Source of the DNA: Fuerstiella sp.
GTDB lineage: Bacteria; Planctomycetota; Planctomycetia; Planctomycetales; Planctomycetaceae
NCBI GenBank assembly: GCA_014238335.1
Contig: JABABI010000050.1
Coordinates: forward strand, 1-51,091
Length of the DNA: 51,091 nucleotides
Reading direction: 5' to 3'
Shown: one piece after another, positions 17,415 through 24,906 of the stretch
Numbering within the stretch: the stretch's first letter is position 1
How the letters are laid out: each line of letters begins with the position of its first letter
Program-made: the position numbers and the translations under genes
Notes under the pieces: model-generated
Told to the model about the DNA's origin: nothing
What the model saw: only the letters and a program-made list of their open reading frames with translations
Database searches by the model: none

Positions 17415-17953
17415 CTGACGGCGACCAGCAGCAGGACCGGGCCGTGCCGTCGGCGATCCGTCAGGTGCCGCGAATTCACATCGTGGGGCGCAAGAATTCC
17501 GGCAAGACAACATTGGTCTGTGACCTCGTACGCGAGTTGACTCGGCAGGGTCACAAAGTCGCGACGATTAAACACACACATCACAATCATGAACTCGATA
17601 CGCCGGGCAAGGACTCGCACAAACATCGGGAATCCGGCGCCACAGGTGTGGGGATCCTGTCGGCGCAGATGACGGCTGCATTCGTTCCCGTGCCTCGCGA
17701 CGAAAACGACGATACACGCTACGCACGCTTCAACATCATGTTCAACGATTGCGACCTGATTCTGGTCGAAGGCGACTTAAGTACAACGGCCGTGAAGATC
17801 GAAGTCTGGCGAAGTCCAGTGGGTAAGACGCCGTACGCGGCCACCGACCACAGCATCAGCGTCGTCGTGACCGACGATCCGCTGGAATCCGTGCCCGTTG
17901 TCTGGCCACGGGCCGACATTGGGGAGCTGGCACGCCGAGTGGTGGCGCTGTAG
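17411..17953 (+). CDS. mobB: Molybdopterin-guanine dinucleotide biosynthesis protein B (MobB)
   Basis: A 180-aa GTP-binding protein. The P-loop is GRKNSGKTT near residue 25, followed by the MobB-typical VATIKHTHH and GATGVGILSA. DLILVEG provides the Walker B-like strand. MobB assists attachment of GMP to molybdopterin. The ATG overlaps the stop of the oxidoreductase gene (ATGA), which supports the oxidoreductase using a bis-MGD-type cofactor. Confidence 0.92.
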   Translation: MTDGDQQQDRAVPSAIRQVPRIHIVGRKNSGKTTLVCDLVRELTRQGHKVATIKHTHHNHELDTPGKDSHKHRESGATGVGILSAQMTAAFVPVPRDENDDTRYARFNIMFNDCDLILVEGDLSTTAVKIEVWRSPVGKTPYAATDHSISVVVTDDPLESVPVVWPRADIGELARRVVAL

Positions 17954-17956
17954 TGG

Positions 17957-17975
17957 CATTCCGAACGACGGAATG
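17957..17975 (+). terminator. Possible weak terminator hairpin after mobB
   Basis: CATTCCG/CGGAATG forms a 7-bp stem with a 5-nt loop, 4 bp after the mobB stop. There is no strong T-run, so the assignment is tentative. Confidence 0.35.
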
Positions 17976-18066
17976 TTGACAGAGTTCGTGCGGCCGGGCG
18001 GGTTCTTCACCAGACTGTGATGTCGGGAATCCCGTACCTGTGTCTCACACCTTGTCCCGGCGCATG

Positions 18067-18102
18067 AAAAACGGCTTCAAAGACAAGTATTGTTTGAAGC
18101 CG
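18067..18102 (-). terminator. Rho-independent terminator of the ferredoxin gene
   Basis: CGGCTTCAAA (18072-18081) and TTTGAAGCCG (18093-18102) form a perfect 10-bp stem with an 11-nt loop. On the minus strand the stem is followed by TTTTT, about 30 bp beyond the ferredoxin stop. Confidence 0.85.
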
Positions 18103-18130
18103 CGATTGTTCGGATATTGTGTAGAAGGAC

Positions 18131-18433
18131 TTACTTGGCGGACGGACACTGTCCGTCGGTTTCTGCCATGGAAGTCTTCTGTTCAGTGATTACGGGCCAC
18201 TGAGAAGCCATTTCGGCATTGAGTTCCGTGTAACCGGCCCACTGCTCGGGAAGGTTGTCTTCATGAAAGATCGCTTCCACCGGGCATTCCGGTACGCACG
18301 CTTCGCAGTCGATGCACTCTTCAGGATGAATTACCAGAATGGCTTCGCCTTCATAAAAACACTCGACCGGACACACAACAACGCAGTCTGTGTACTTACA
18401 GTTGAAGCATGGTTCAGCCACGATGTGAGTCAT
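18131..18433 (-). CDS. 7Fe ferredoxin (3Fe-4S plus 4Fe-4S, FdxA type)
   Basis: A 100-aa electron carrier. Cys9-x7-Cys17-x3-Cys21-Pro and the cluster C40-IDCEACVPECP (Cys40, 43, 46, 50) match the seven-iron ferredoxin pattern; Cys12 and Cys25 are also present. The C-terminal tail (LPEQWAGYTELNAEMASQWP) is typical of FdxA. ATG 18433 follows AGAAAGG. It is convergent with the oxidoreductase-mobB operon. It could donate electrons to that enzyme, but this is only suggested by proximity. Confidence 0.93.
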   Translation of the reverse strand: MTHIVAEPCFNCKYTDCVVVCPVECFYEGEAILVIHPEECIDCEACVPECPVEAIFHEDNLPEQWAGYTELNAEMASQWPVITEQKTSMAETDGQCPSAK

Positions 18434-18991
18434 TTCTCTACCTTTCTGAGGGATTATCAGATCCACCATCGACGCCGGAACGCCTGGTGGTGGTGCGAGT
18501 TTCTGGTCTGGCCCCGTGTTTTCACCGAAAACAACGAGTGGGAACGTATCAGCGCAAATGTGATTGGTGCAAGTCGCACCTGAATTTGAGGCGTTTTACG
18601 TCATTGATGTCGACAATTTCCATCTCAGTTTCCTGCACAAAATCGCCAGAGACGAATTGAGACGGAGTCTCGATGTATTAGCAGCAGGGAAGCGGCGACA
18701 AAGTCCTGTTTGGCTCACAATGAATGGGGGAAATTCGATGATAAACGGTTACTTAAGGGCCCCAAACGCGTGCGGATGTAAGGAAATGTTGCCCCCAAGC
18801 GTCCCGTGCGACACAATACATGCCTGTGCAGTGACGCTTCGGCTCATCTGCGACTTTTTCCAGAATTGAGGCAGCGTTATCTCATAATTTGTATCTTTCA
18901 GCGTATGAATGGATAGCCACCATTCAGGTGGTGGCAGGAACCAGCGGTCAACACGGCCGCCGTGAGTCTCGGGAAATCGGATCCTGTATTG
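18434..18991. other. 558-bp divergent spacer between ferredoxin and sigma-factor genes
   Basis: No recognisable gene was found. It must contain the ferredoxin promoter (minus) and the sigma-factor promoter (plus). The palindrome at 18517-18533 is the only structured signal I see. Confidence 0.5.
18517..18533. promoter_or_regulatory. Perfect palindrome upstream of the ferredoxin gene
   Basis: TGTTTTC-ACC-GAAAACA is a perfect 7-bp inverted repeat with a 3-bp centre, 84-100 bp upstream of the ferredoxin start codon. The symmetry and location fit an operator; the binding protein is unknown. Confidence 0.4.
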
Positions 18992-19570
18992 ATGCCATTG
19001 ACCGAAAAAGATCGTGAACTCATCAACAATCTGCTGTCCGGCACGCCCGGTTCGTGGAATGCGTTCGTTGATCGTTACTCGGGTCTGATTGTCCAGGTGA
19101 TCCGACATACCGCTCACGCCCACAGTCTGAAGTTGTCGAACGAAGACATCGATGATCTGACAGCCGATGTGTTCGCCACATTGCTGGAACGAAACATGGG
19201 TGCGATACGCGGTTTTCGCGGCAGAAGTTCGTTCGCAACTTATCTTGCCGTTGTGATTCGCCGGGTGCTGCTGCGAAAGTTAACACAAAGACGTTACCTG
19301 CAGGCGCTGGGACACGTTGAGGCTCATCATTCCAGTATCAACGAAGCTTCCGAACCGGATGGCGTTCGATGTGTTGACGCCAGGGACGAAGTCGATTCAT
19401 TGATGCAGCGTCTTCCGGAATCGTTCAGAACCGTGTTGCGTCTGTTTTACCTGGACGGCAAAAGCTATCGCGAGATCAGCGAACGAATGGGCAGGCCAAT
19501 CAACTCCATTGGCCCCATGATCGCCCGTGCCCGCAATATGCTGAAGAATTCCTCGCGACCCGCGTCGTAG
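18992..19570 (+). CDS. Sigma-70 family RNA polymerase sigma factor (ECF-like)
   Basis: A 192-aa protein (an in-frame GTG at 18962 would add ten residues). Region 2 is seen as DRYSGLIVQVI, then DIDDLTADVFATLLE and FRGRSSFATYLAVVIRRVLLRKL. Region 4 is LPESFRTVLRLFYLDGK with the helix-turn-helix SYREISERMGRPINSIGPM. Size and two-domain layout fit ECF-type sigma factors. No anti-sigma factor is adjacent, and the next gene is an unrelated Tat-exported protein. Confidence 0.88.
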   Translation: MPLTEKDRELINNLLSGTPGSWNAFVDRYSGLIVQVIRHTAHAHSLKLSNEDIDDLTADVFATLLERNMGAIRGFRGRSSFATYLAVVIRRVLLRKLTQRRYLQALGHVEAHHSSINEASEPDGVRCVDARDEVDSLMQRLPESFRTVLRLFYLDGKSYREISERMGRPINSIGPMIARARNMLKNSSRPAS

Positions 19571-19850
19571 CAGTTGAATGACGCCGTGTGAGTGTTCAGT
19601 GCCCCGACCTCTGTGCCACAGGTGAACAGTAAAAAATTGTCCGGAGACCACAGCTTCCAGGGGCGTTAAGTTCGGATGTGCCGCTACCGGCACTCCGGGT
19701 CCAGTCCCGGAATGTTGTGAAACCGGGACCCTCGCGATATGCGATATGCAGTTCGCTTTCGCCGGAGCAGTCTTTTGCTATCGTATTAAACGAATAAGAA
19801 CGGAGGCTTCAACCTTTTCTCCATTGCAAATTAAGAAACCGGGACATCGC

Positions 19851-20960
19851 ATGAGCCACGCTGAATCCAAAACGATCGATCTCAACCGAAGAAGTTTTCT
19901 GGCTGCGGCGGCCGCACTCACCGCGTCCGCGGGAGTTCAGGCGGACGACGATAAATACGGCCCGAACGCTGCTCCCGTCCGCTACCCCGACCACCGGATT
20001 CTGACGATTGATGACCGTTTCAAACAACTGAAACTGGGCAACACCCCCATTCAGCGACTGTATCACAACAAGAATATGCTGTGGGCGGAAGGCCCGGCAT
20101 GGAACGGCGTCGGCAGGTATCTGGTCTGGAGCGACATTCCAAACAACGTGCAGCACCGCTGGCTTGAGGAAGATGGACACGTCAGCACATTTCGCCACCC
20201 GTCCAACAACAGCAACGGTAATACGTTCGACTTTCACGGACGTCAGATTTCGTTTGAACACCTGACTCGCAGCGTCGTCCGCTACGAATACGACGGAACT
20301 CGCACGGTGCTGGCAAATTCGTTCAACGGCAAGTCGCTCAATGGGCCAAACGACGGAGTGGTTCATCCCAACGGAGACCTGTGGTTCAGCGATCCTGGCT
20401 ACGGAGCCCTGATGGACTACGAAGGTCGAAACGCCAATACCGGATCGGTGCAGCCCTATCAGAAAGAATCGATTTATCGCATCGAAGCCAGCACAGGAAA
20501 ACTGTTCCAGGTGACTGACGAAATATTTAAACCCAACGGCGTTTGCTTTTCTCCGGACTACACGAAACTGTATGCGGCCGACACCGGTGCTTCACACTAC
20601 GACGATGCGAAGGAAGAAATTCGCGTGTGGGACATTGTGGACGAAACACGACTGGCAAATGGCAGACGGTTCGCTTCGATGGATCTGGAACTGAATGGCG
20701 AAACTGTCGCAGGCTTCGCCGACGGTATTCGCGCGGACACGGCGGGCAACATCTGGGCCAGCGCGGGCTGGGTCGGGCATGGTTACGATGGAGTTCATGT
20801 CTTCGGGCACGAAGACGGTGCACGCATCGGACAGGTTCTGCTGCCGGAGATCTGCAGCAACGTCTGTTTTGGCGGCACCAAACGCAATCGACTGTTCATG
20901 ACAGGAAGCCAGTCCCTGTATGCCATGTACACCAACATCAGCGGCGCTCATATCACGTAA
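19851..20960 (+). CDS. SMP-30/gluconolactonase/LRE family protein, Tat-exported
   Basis: A 369-aa protein. The start at 19851 places a twin-arginine signal (NRRSFLAAAAAL, cleavage after GVQA) at the N-terminus. The rest is a six-bladed propeller: WAEGPAWNGVGRYLVWSDI holds the metal-binding Glu, GPNDGVVHPNGDLWFSDP the Asn, and KPNGVCFSPD and FADGIRADTAGNIWASAGW the later blades. Family members hydrolyse sugar lactones with a divalent metal; the substrate here is unknown. It is periplasmic by prediction. Confidence 0.9.
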   Translation: MSHAESKTIDLNRRSFLAAAAALTASAGVQADDDKYGPNAAPVRYPDHRILTIDDRFKQLKLGNTPIQRLYHNKNMLWAEGPAWNGVGRYLVWSDIPNNVQHRWLEEDGHVSTFRHPSNNSNGNTFDFHGRQISFEHLTRSVVRYEYDGTRTVLANSFNGKSLNGPNDGVVHPNGDLWFSDPGYGALMDYEGRNANTGSVQPYQKESIYRIEASTGKLFQVTDEIFKPNGVCFSPDYTKLYAADTGASHYDDAKEEIRVWDIVDETRLANGRRFASMDLELNGETVAGFADGIRADTAGNIWASAGWVGHGYDGVHVFGHEDGARIGQVLLPEICSNVCFGGTKRNRLFMTGSQSLYAMYTNISGAHIT

Positions 20961-20987
20961 ACGCCGTACTAGAGTCGCACCGCCTGT

Positions 20988-21212
20988 CTACACTAACTGC
21001 AGTGTTGAGGCGAAAGTGGTGCCATTCGGCACGTCGTCTGAGTTGAACTCCACGTTGGCCGGACGGCGGGCATCAGGACGAGTGATTTCGATGTCGCGGG
21101 GAGCGTGAATGCCGAGTTGAACTCGGTTGGCTCCGACACTCACGACCGTAATGGAAATGTTCAGATCAGGAATCAGAATCTGTTCTCGCAGTTTTCGTGA
21201 CAGGACCAGCAT
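20988..21212 (-). CDS. csrA: Carbon storage regulator CsrA (translational regulator)
   Basis: A 74-aa protein starting MLVLSRKLREQILI, the CsrA family hallmark, followed by VSVGANRVQLGIHAPRDIEITR. It binds GGA motifs in mRNA leaders, usually blocking translation. AAGGAGG sits 8 bp before the ATG. The C-terminal tail beyond residue about 50 is longer than in E. coli CsrA. A 23-bp palindrome shared with the XRE gene lies 28-50 bp upstream. No fliW or flagellar gene is nearby. Confidence 0.96.
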   Translation of the reverse strand: MLVLSRKLREQILIPDLNISITVVSVGANRVQLGIHAPRDIEITRPDARRPANVEFNSDDVPNGTTFASTLQLV

Positions 21213-21218
21213 GTTCGA

Positions 21219-21230
21219 GCCTCCTTGTGG
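21219..21230 (-). promoter_or_regulatory. csrA ribosome binding site matching the CsrA target consensus
   Basis: On the minus strand the sequence CCACAAGGAGGC contains ACAAGGAGG, which matches the CsrA SELEX core ACARGGAUG at eight of nine positions and includes the Shine-Dalgarno. This suggests CsrA can repress its own translation. Confidence 0.45.
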
Positions 21231-21239
21231 ATAGTAAAG

Positions 21240-21262
21240 TTGTTGTTGACAGTTAATAGCAA
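21240..21262 (-). promoter_or_regulatory. Palindromic operator upstream of csrA (copy A)
   Basis: The plus-strand half-sites are TTGTTGTTGAC and GTTAATAGCAA around a central A; the arms are self-complementary at 8 of 11 positions. It matches the site upstream of the XRE gene at 18 of 23 positions. It lies 28-50 bp before the csrA ATG and overlaps the likely -35 region. Confidence 0.6.
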
Positions 21263-21313
21263 TGCGCTGTCGAAAAAAACGCTCTGAAGAGGGACGTTAC
21301 ATTCCAGCCAAAT

Positions 21314-21332
21314 GCCGGATGCATAATCCGGC
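21314..21332 (-). terminator. Candidate hairpin terminator after the ImmA-like gene
   Basis: GCCGGAT/ATCCGGC forms a perfect 7-bp stem with a 5-nt loop about 90 bp past the ImmA-like stop. No T-run longer than three follows on the minus strand. Confidence 0.3.
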
Positions 21333-21423
21333 CCGGACATTGTCGCGGGGTGCGCGTAATAGATTTAACGCAGCCCGCGGACGATCAGCAGTAAAGCGAA
21401 CAGATCGGCGACGACAGGTCGCA

Positions 21424-22167
21424 TTAGCTAAAAAGGTGAAGCTGACCGACGAAGGCGTCGCGGCCGGGGTAAATGTCTTTCGTTCCTTCCGGAATGTAGA
21501 TGATGTTCAGGCGATGGAGTCGCACGACCAGGTTCGAGATTGTGACCTGAGCAGCGTCAGCCAGGTCATACAGCTGTGACCAGTTGGTTACGTCAACTTT
21601 GCGTACGGCGGCTCTCACCAACCATGCCGGCATCAACAGCGATGATTGATAGCGATCGACTGCACTCTTGACTTCGGGAGAATCCTGTCCGGCCGTGAGC
21701 TCACGGTAAAGTTCAAAATATCGCTCGTCATAAACAGCTCGATTCAGAACTTCTACCAGCACTTTGCGATCCGCCGCCTGACGACGGACGACATTGTCCT
21801 GCATTTCGAATCCTGGCAGCAGTGGATGGTGCAGGCTGGTGCGATCGATGTCGATGTCCCAATGTCCGGCTTCGTGTCCAATGGTGCTGCGTTCCAGGCC
21901 CGGTTTGGCCTGAAACAGATCCAGGTGCCGACTGTTCAGAACGATTCTGCGCTGCTCGGGAACCAGTCCGGCCAGAATCTGTTCGCCTTCGCGTTCCTCA
22001 ATATCAACCCAGTCAAAGTCGAGTTGCAGAATCCGTTCCACGATGTTTTCGACAGGGACCGGCAGCCGAACGGGTGCCCCGACAAGTTTTTCATATTGCC
22101 GAATGCGCATTTCTGTGATCTCGTCGATTACAGATGTTCGCATGTTTTTCAGATCAAAGCGACGCAT
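21424..22167 (-). CDS. ImmA/IrrE-like metallo-endopeptidase
   Basis: A 247-aa protein with the zinc motif HEAGH at residues 98-102 (STIGHEAGHWDID). ImmA/IrrE proteins cleave a partner regulator, usually an XRE-family repressor, and the gene upstream here encodes one. The ATG at 22167 is preceded by GGAGGA. The C-terminal half (residues 150-247) contains helix-rich segments such as LYDLADAAQVTISNLVVRLHRLNII, which looks like an added winged-helix-type region. It is co-directional with the XRE gene, 148 bp downstream, with a hairpin between. Confidence 0.85.
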   Translation of the reverse strand: MRRFDLKNMRTSVIDEITEMRIRQYEKLVGAPVRLPVPVENIVERILQLDFDWVDIEEREGEQILAGLVPEQRRIVLNSRHLDLFQAKPGLERSTIGHEAGHWDIDIDRTSLHHPLLPGFEMQDNVVRRQAADRKVLVEVLNRAVYDERYFELYRELTAGQDSPEVKSAVDRYQSSLLMPAWLVRAAVRKVDVTNWSQLYDLADAAQVTISNLVVRLHRLNIIYIPEGTKDIYPGRDAFVGQLHLFS

Positions 22168-22264
22168 GTCGAGGGTCCTCCGAGACCGTTAAGTCAGCAC
22201 CTGTCCGTAGGCTGCGTCTGATGCGGTGCATGACTGCTCACTGCCGTTCATCGCGGCTTGCGAC

Positions 22265-22291
22265 GACGCGCCATGGTGCCGTGGGCGCGTC
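22265..22291 (-). other. Hairpin between XRE and ImmA-like genes
   Basis: GACGCGCC (22265-22272) and GGCGCGTC (22284-22291) form a perfect 8-bp GC-rich stem with an 11-nt loop. There is no T-run. It could attenuate transcription or protect the XRE mRNA end, setting the ratio of regulator to protease. Confidence 0.45.
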
Positions 22292-22315
22292 CTGAATTAT
22301 TCAGCGTATTGAGAA

Positions 22316-22690
22316 TTACTTTGCCTTTCGTCGGCGAGATGGCTCCTCGGTGGCTGCGGACGGAGCTGAATCCAGTTCCTCCAGCATTTCTTCCAGAGCA
22401 CTGTCTGACAGTTTGAGTATGCGACGAAAGATCCCGGGCTTCGCCAGAATACGCTCACGAAAGGCATCGGGAATCCGACGGGCCAGCAACAGCAGTTCAT
22501 CCGGATCGGCTCGCAGTGCCTTGGCGATTTTCTGCAATGTTTCTTCGCGAGGTGTCTGTTCAGCATCCAGCCTGTCGTTTTCAACACGGCTGAGATACGT
22601 GAAATTTATACCCACGCGCTCGGCCAGTTCACGCTGCGTAAGGTTCCGCTGTTTGCGGATCTCCCGGATTCGCTGTCCCACGGTCGTCAT
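22316..22690 (-). CDS. XRE-family helix-turn-helix transcriptional regulator
   Basis: A 124-aa protein. Residues 6-60 form a standard Cro/C1-type HTH (IREIRKQRNLTQRELAERVG then FTYLSRVENDR), followed by a helical tail and a basic C-terminus (EEPSRRRKAK). GGGAGC precedes the ATG at 22690. The downstream gene encodes an ImmA-like protease, its likely partner. An 8-of-11 palindrome 60-82 bp upstream of its own start resembles one upstream of csrA, so it probably autoregulates and may control csrA. Confidence 0.93.
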   Translation of the reverse strand: MTTVGQRIREIRKQRNLTQRELAERVGINFTYLSRVENDRLDAEQTPREETLQKIAKALRADPDELLLLARRIPDAFRERILAKPGIFRRILKLSDSALEEMLEELDSAPSAATEEPSRRRKAK

Positions 22691-22750
22691 CGTCTGCTCC
22701 CGGCTTTGGTTTGAAATGACTCAATCGGCGACAAGTCGCAGGATACATAG

Positions 22751-22773
22751 TTGCTGTTTACTGTCAATGGCAA
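22751..22773 (-). promoter_or_regulatory. Palindromic operator upstream of the XRE gene (copy B), overlapping its -35
   Basis: The plus-strand half-sites are TTGCTGTTTAC and GTCAATGGCAA around a central T. Read on the minus strand it contains TTGACA, followed after 16 bp by TATCCT, a plausible promoter for the XRE gene. It shares 18 of 23 positions with the site upstream of csrA. Confidence 0.6.
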
Positions 22774-22859
22774 CTTTAGTGTCCAATCCGTCAGGGGCAG
22801 AGCCAGAGCTGAAGTTCCATACCGGTCACATCTTACGATTACCTCAAAACGTGTGGTGC

Positions 22860-22884
22860 CGGAACAGACATGTGATCTGTTCCG
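22860..22884 (-). terminator. Stem-loop after the cytochrome c'-like gene (likely terminator)
   Basis: CGGAACAGA/TCTGTTCCG forms a perfect 9-bp stem with a 7-nt loop, 35 bp beyond the stop at 22919. A TTTT follows only 9 bp later on the minus strand, so termination is likely but not certain. Confidence 0.45.
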
Positions 22885-22918
22885 ATTGCGGGGTAGTCCC
22901 GCTGCCGGGCGGGCCCAC

Positions 22919-23422
22919 CTAGGGTACCAGGATGTGCTTGCCATTTTCGAACTGACGATGACAGGCGTTACAGTTGTTCAGCATTGCTCTGTACGCCGAC
23001 GAGGCTTTCCCAAAGTCTTTTTCTCGAGCCGCCTGGTAAAGTGCCGCCCCGTCGGTGCGGGATGCCGTCGCGTGTTGTGCCCAGTCGTCGGCGTCTTCTG
23101 CAGGCAATCGAGCAAAGAGCAGATTGCAACTTTCTGCCAGAATCAATGAATCTGACTTAATCGCCTTCCAGTCTTTGTTGTCATTTGGCTCGGCGGCCAT
23201 CGAAACTTTCAGACGGCGGTACGTAGGCTGAAACACGTACTCCATAAATTCATGCATGCTGTCTTCAACCGCTTCCGGTCCGGCGACCGCATTGCGGACG
23301 GCCGGAACAGCGGCGACAGTGTAGCCGCTGTGGCTGCCGGAAAAAGCTCCGGTCATGCAGAACGCCGCACTAACAAGTCCGGCCAGAATGAGCAAAGAAG
23401 CGGATGTTTTCATTGTTCGCAT
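22919..23422 (-). CDS. Cytochrome c'-like exported haem protein
   Basis: A 167-aa protein with an N-terminal signal peptide (SASLLILAGLVSAAFCMTGAF). A single C-terminal haem site CNACH lies at residues 151-155 within NNCNACHRQF. The C-terminal haem motif and the predominantly helical body fit the cytochrome c'/c556 fold. The start is ATG 23422 or ATG 23413; both fall just after the purM stop. It follows purM by 16 bp and may share its transcript, but no functional link is apparent. Confidence 0.82.
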   Translation of the reverse strand: MRTMKTSASLLILAGLVSAAFCMTGAFSGSHSGYTVAAVPAVRNAVAGPEAVEDSMHEFMEYVFQPTYRRLKVSMAAEPNDNKDWKAIKSDSLILAESCNLLFARLPAEDADDWAQHATASRTDGAALYQAAREKDFGKASSAYRAMLNNCNACHRQFENGKHILVP

Positions 23423-23438
23423 TACTTTTCGCAGAAGA

Positions 23439-24500
23439 TCAAACAAGGGTGGCCTGGCTGGCATCTTCGGTGGCATCCGTATCAACGATGTCACCCAGAA
23501 CGACAGCCGGATACTGGTCGGAAGAACAAGTGTCACGAGTTTCGTTCGCAAATTCAGAGGGTACAGCGACGATCATCCCAATTCCCATATTGAAAACTCG
23601 AAACATTTCATCTTCGGCGATATTGCCCAGCGACTGCAGCCAGGAAAACAATGGCGAAGGAGTCCACGACGACCGTTGAATACGCGCGTGAACTCCATCC
23701 GGCAGAATCCGTTCCAGATTCTCGCACAGTCCGCCACCAGTAATATGAGCGATTCCGTGGACAGCGTCGTTGCCGACCTTTTCCTGCAGGCCATTCACAA
23801 TGTCCGCATAGATCCGCGTGGGCGTCATCAGGGCGTCGCCCACACTGACCGACAGCTCATCGATGGTGTCGTCGACGGAGAGTCCGGCATGTTCAAACAC
23901 CGCTTTACGAATCAGGCTGTAACCATTGCTGTGGAACCCGGACGACGGAACACCGATCAGCACGTCGCCAGCGGCTATTCGCTCTTTGCCGCTGATCAAC
24001 GCAGAACGATCAGCGGCAGCGACGCAGAACCCGGCCATATCGAAGTCGCCATCAGCGTAAAGATCGGGCATGATTGCGGTTTCGCCACCGAGCAGTGCTG
24101 CCCCGGACTGCACACAACCATCACTGACGCCTTTAACCAGCTGTTCCAGCAATAGCGGGTTATCTGTACCCATTGCGATGTAGTCCAGAAACAACAGTGG
24201 CGTGGCTCCAAGGCACAGGCAGTCATTGACACACATCGCCACCAGATCAATGCCGATGGAATCGAACTGCTGCATCATGATGGCCAGCTTGATCTTTGTG
24301 CCGACGCCATCTGTACCCGAAACCAGCACGGGATCCGTCCATTGCCGCTGAGCAGACAGCCGAAACAATCCGGCGAATCCTCCGGGAAGTTCCATCACAC
24401 CTGGGGTGTGAGTTTTCTGCATCAGCCCCGGCAATTTCTGCATGGCTTTTTCATACAGATCAAGGTCGACTCCGGCAGATTGATAACTGAGTTCGGTCAT
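23439..24500 (-). CDS. purM: Phosphoribosylformylglycinamidine cyclo-ligase
   Basis: A 353-aa AIR synthetase of the usual length. Family landmarks include SYQSAGVDLD at the N-terminus, SGTDGVGTKIKLA, CVNDCLCLGATPLLFLDYIA, GGETAIMP and HITGGGLCENL. It catalyses the ATP-dependent ring closure that yields AIR in purine biosynthesis. No other pur genes are next to it. Confidence 0.96.
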   Translation of the reverse strand: MTELSYQSAGVDLDLYEKAMQKLPGLMQKTHTPGVMELPGGFAGLFRLSAQRQWTDPVLVSGTDGVGTKIKLAIMMQQFDSIGIDLVAMCVNDCLCLGATPLLFLDYIAMGTDNPLLLEQLVKGVSDGCVQSGAALLGGETAIMPDLYADGDFDMAGFCVAAADRSALISGKERIAAGDVLIGVPSSGFHSNGYSLIRKAVFEHAGLSVDDTIDELSVSVGDALMTPTRIYADIVNGLQEKVGNDAVHGIAHITGGGLCENLERILPDGVHARIQRSSWTPSPLFSWLQSLGNIAEDEMFRVFNMGIGMIVAVPSEFANETRDTCSSDQYPAVVLGDIVDTDATEDASQATLV

Positions 24501-24906
24501 GTTTCACTCAAAGAGCAACGCTTGTTGTTGGAAAACTGTTGTTTGTGAGTCAATTCCCGGCCCATCGCCACCATCAATTTCGAACGCCGGCCTGGCTGGG
24601 ACCGAGCCACTGCAGCGGAACTTATTGTTCCTGGAAAACCCCGGCTGTCGCGGTCGGTAATGGGGCGGGGATTGCTGTTGCTGCAGACGAAGGGATCTCC
24701 GACCTTTTCGGTCGTTGGAATGCGTCGTAACTGCCGATAAGAACGATTGTAGCTTCAGACGCCGGAATCACAGGTTTGATGAGCGGTAATCTGACGGAAT
24801 AAACAAGGAACGGCTGGCGCAACGAAACTTCGGAGTCATCTGTCATGTTCGTTGACTGGTATCACTATCGCACACATTTGCTCACGGTAGATCAGAAGGA
24901 CGCACG
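24501..24906. other. 406-bp divergent spacer between purM and the ExeA-like gene
   Basis: It should hold promoters for both genes. A 74-codon minus-strand frame (24622-24846) has Ala/Pro-rich text without a recognisable domain and I do not accept it as a gene. No strong palindrome was seen. Confidence 0.45.

Noticed and set aside
23355..24155. 266-codon plus-strand frame opposite purM
   Set aside because: purM is unambiguous on the minus strand; this frame is a shadow.
24622..24846. 74-codon minus-strand frame upstream of the ExeA-like gene
   Set aside because: Ala/Pro/Ser-rich text with no domain, no clear ribosome binding site, and it occupies the divergent promoter region.
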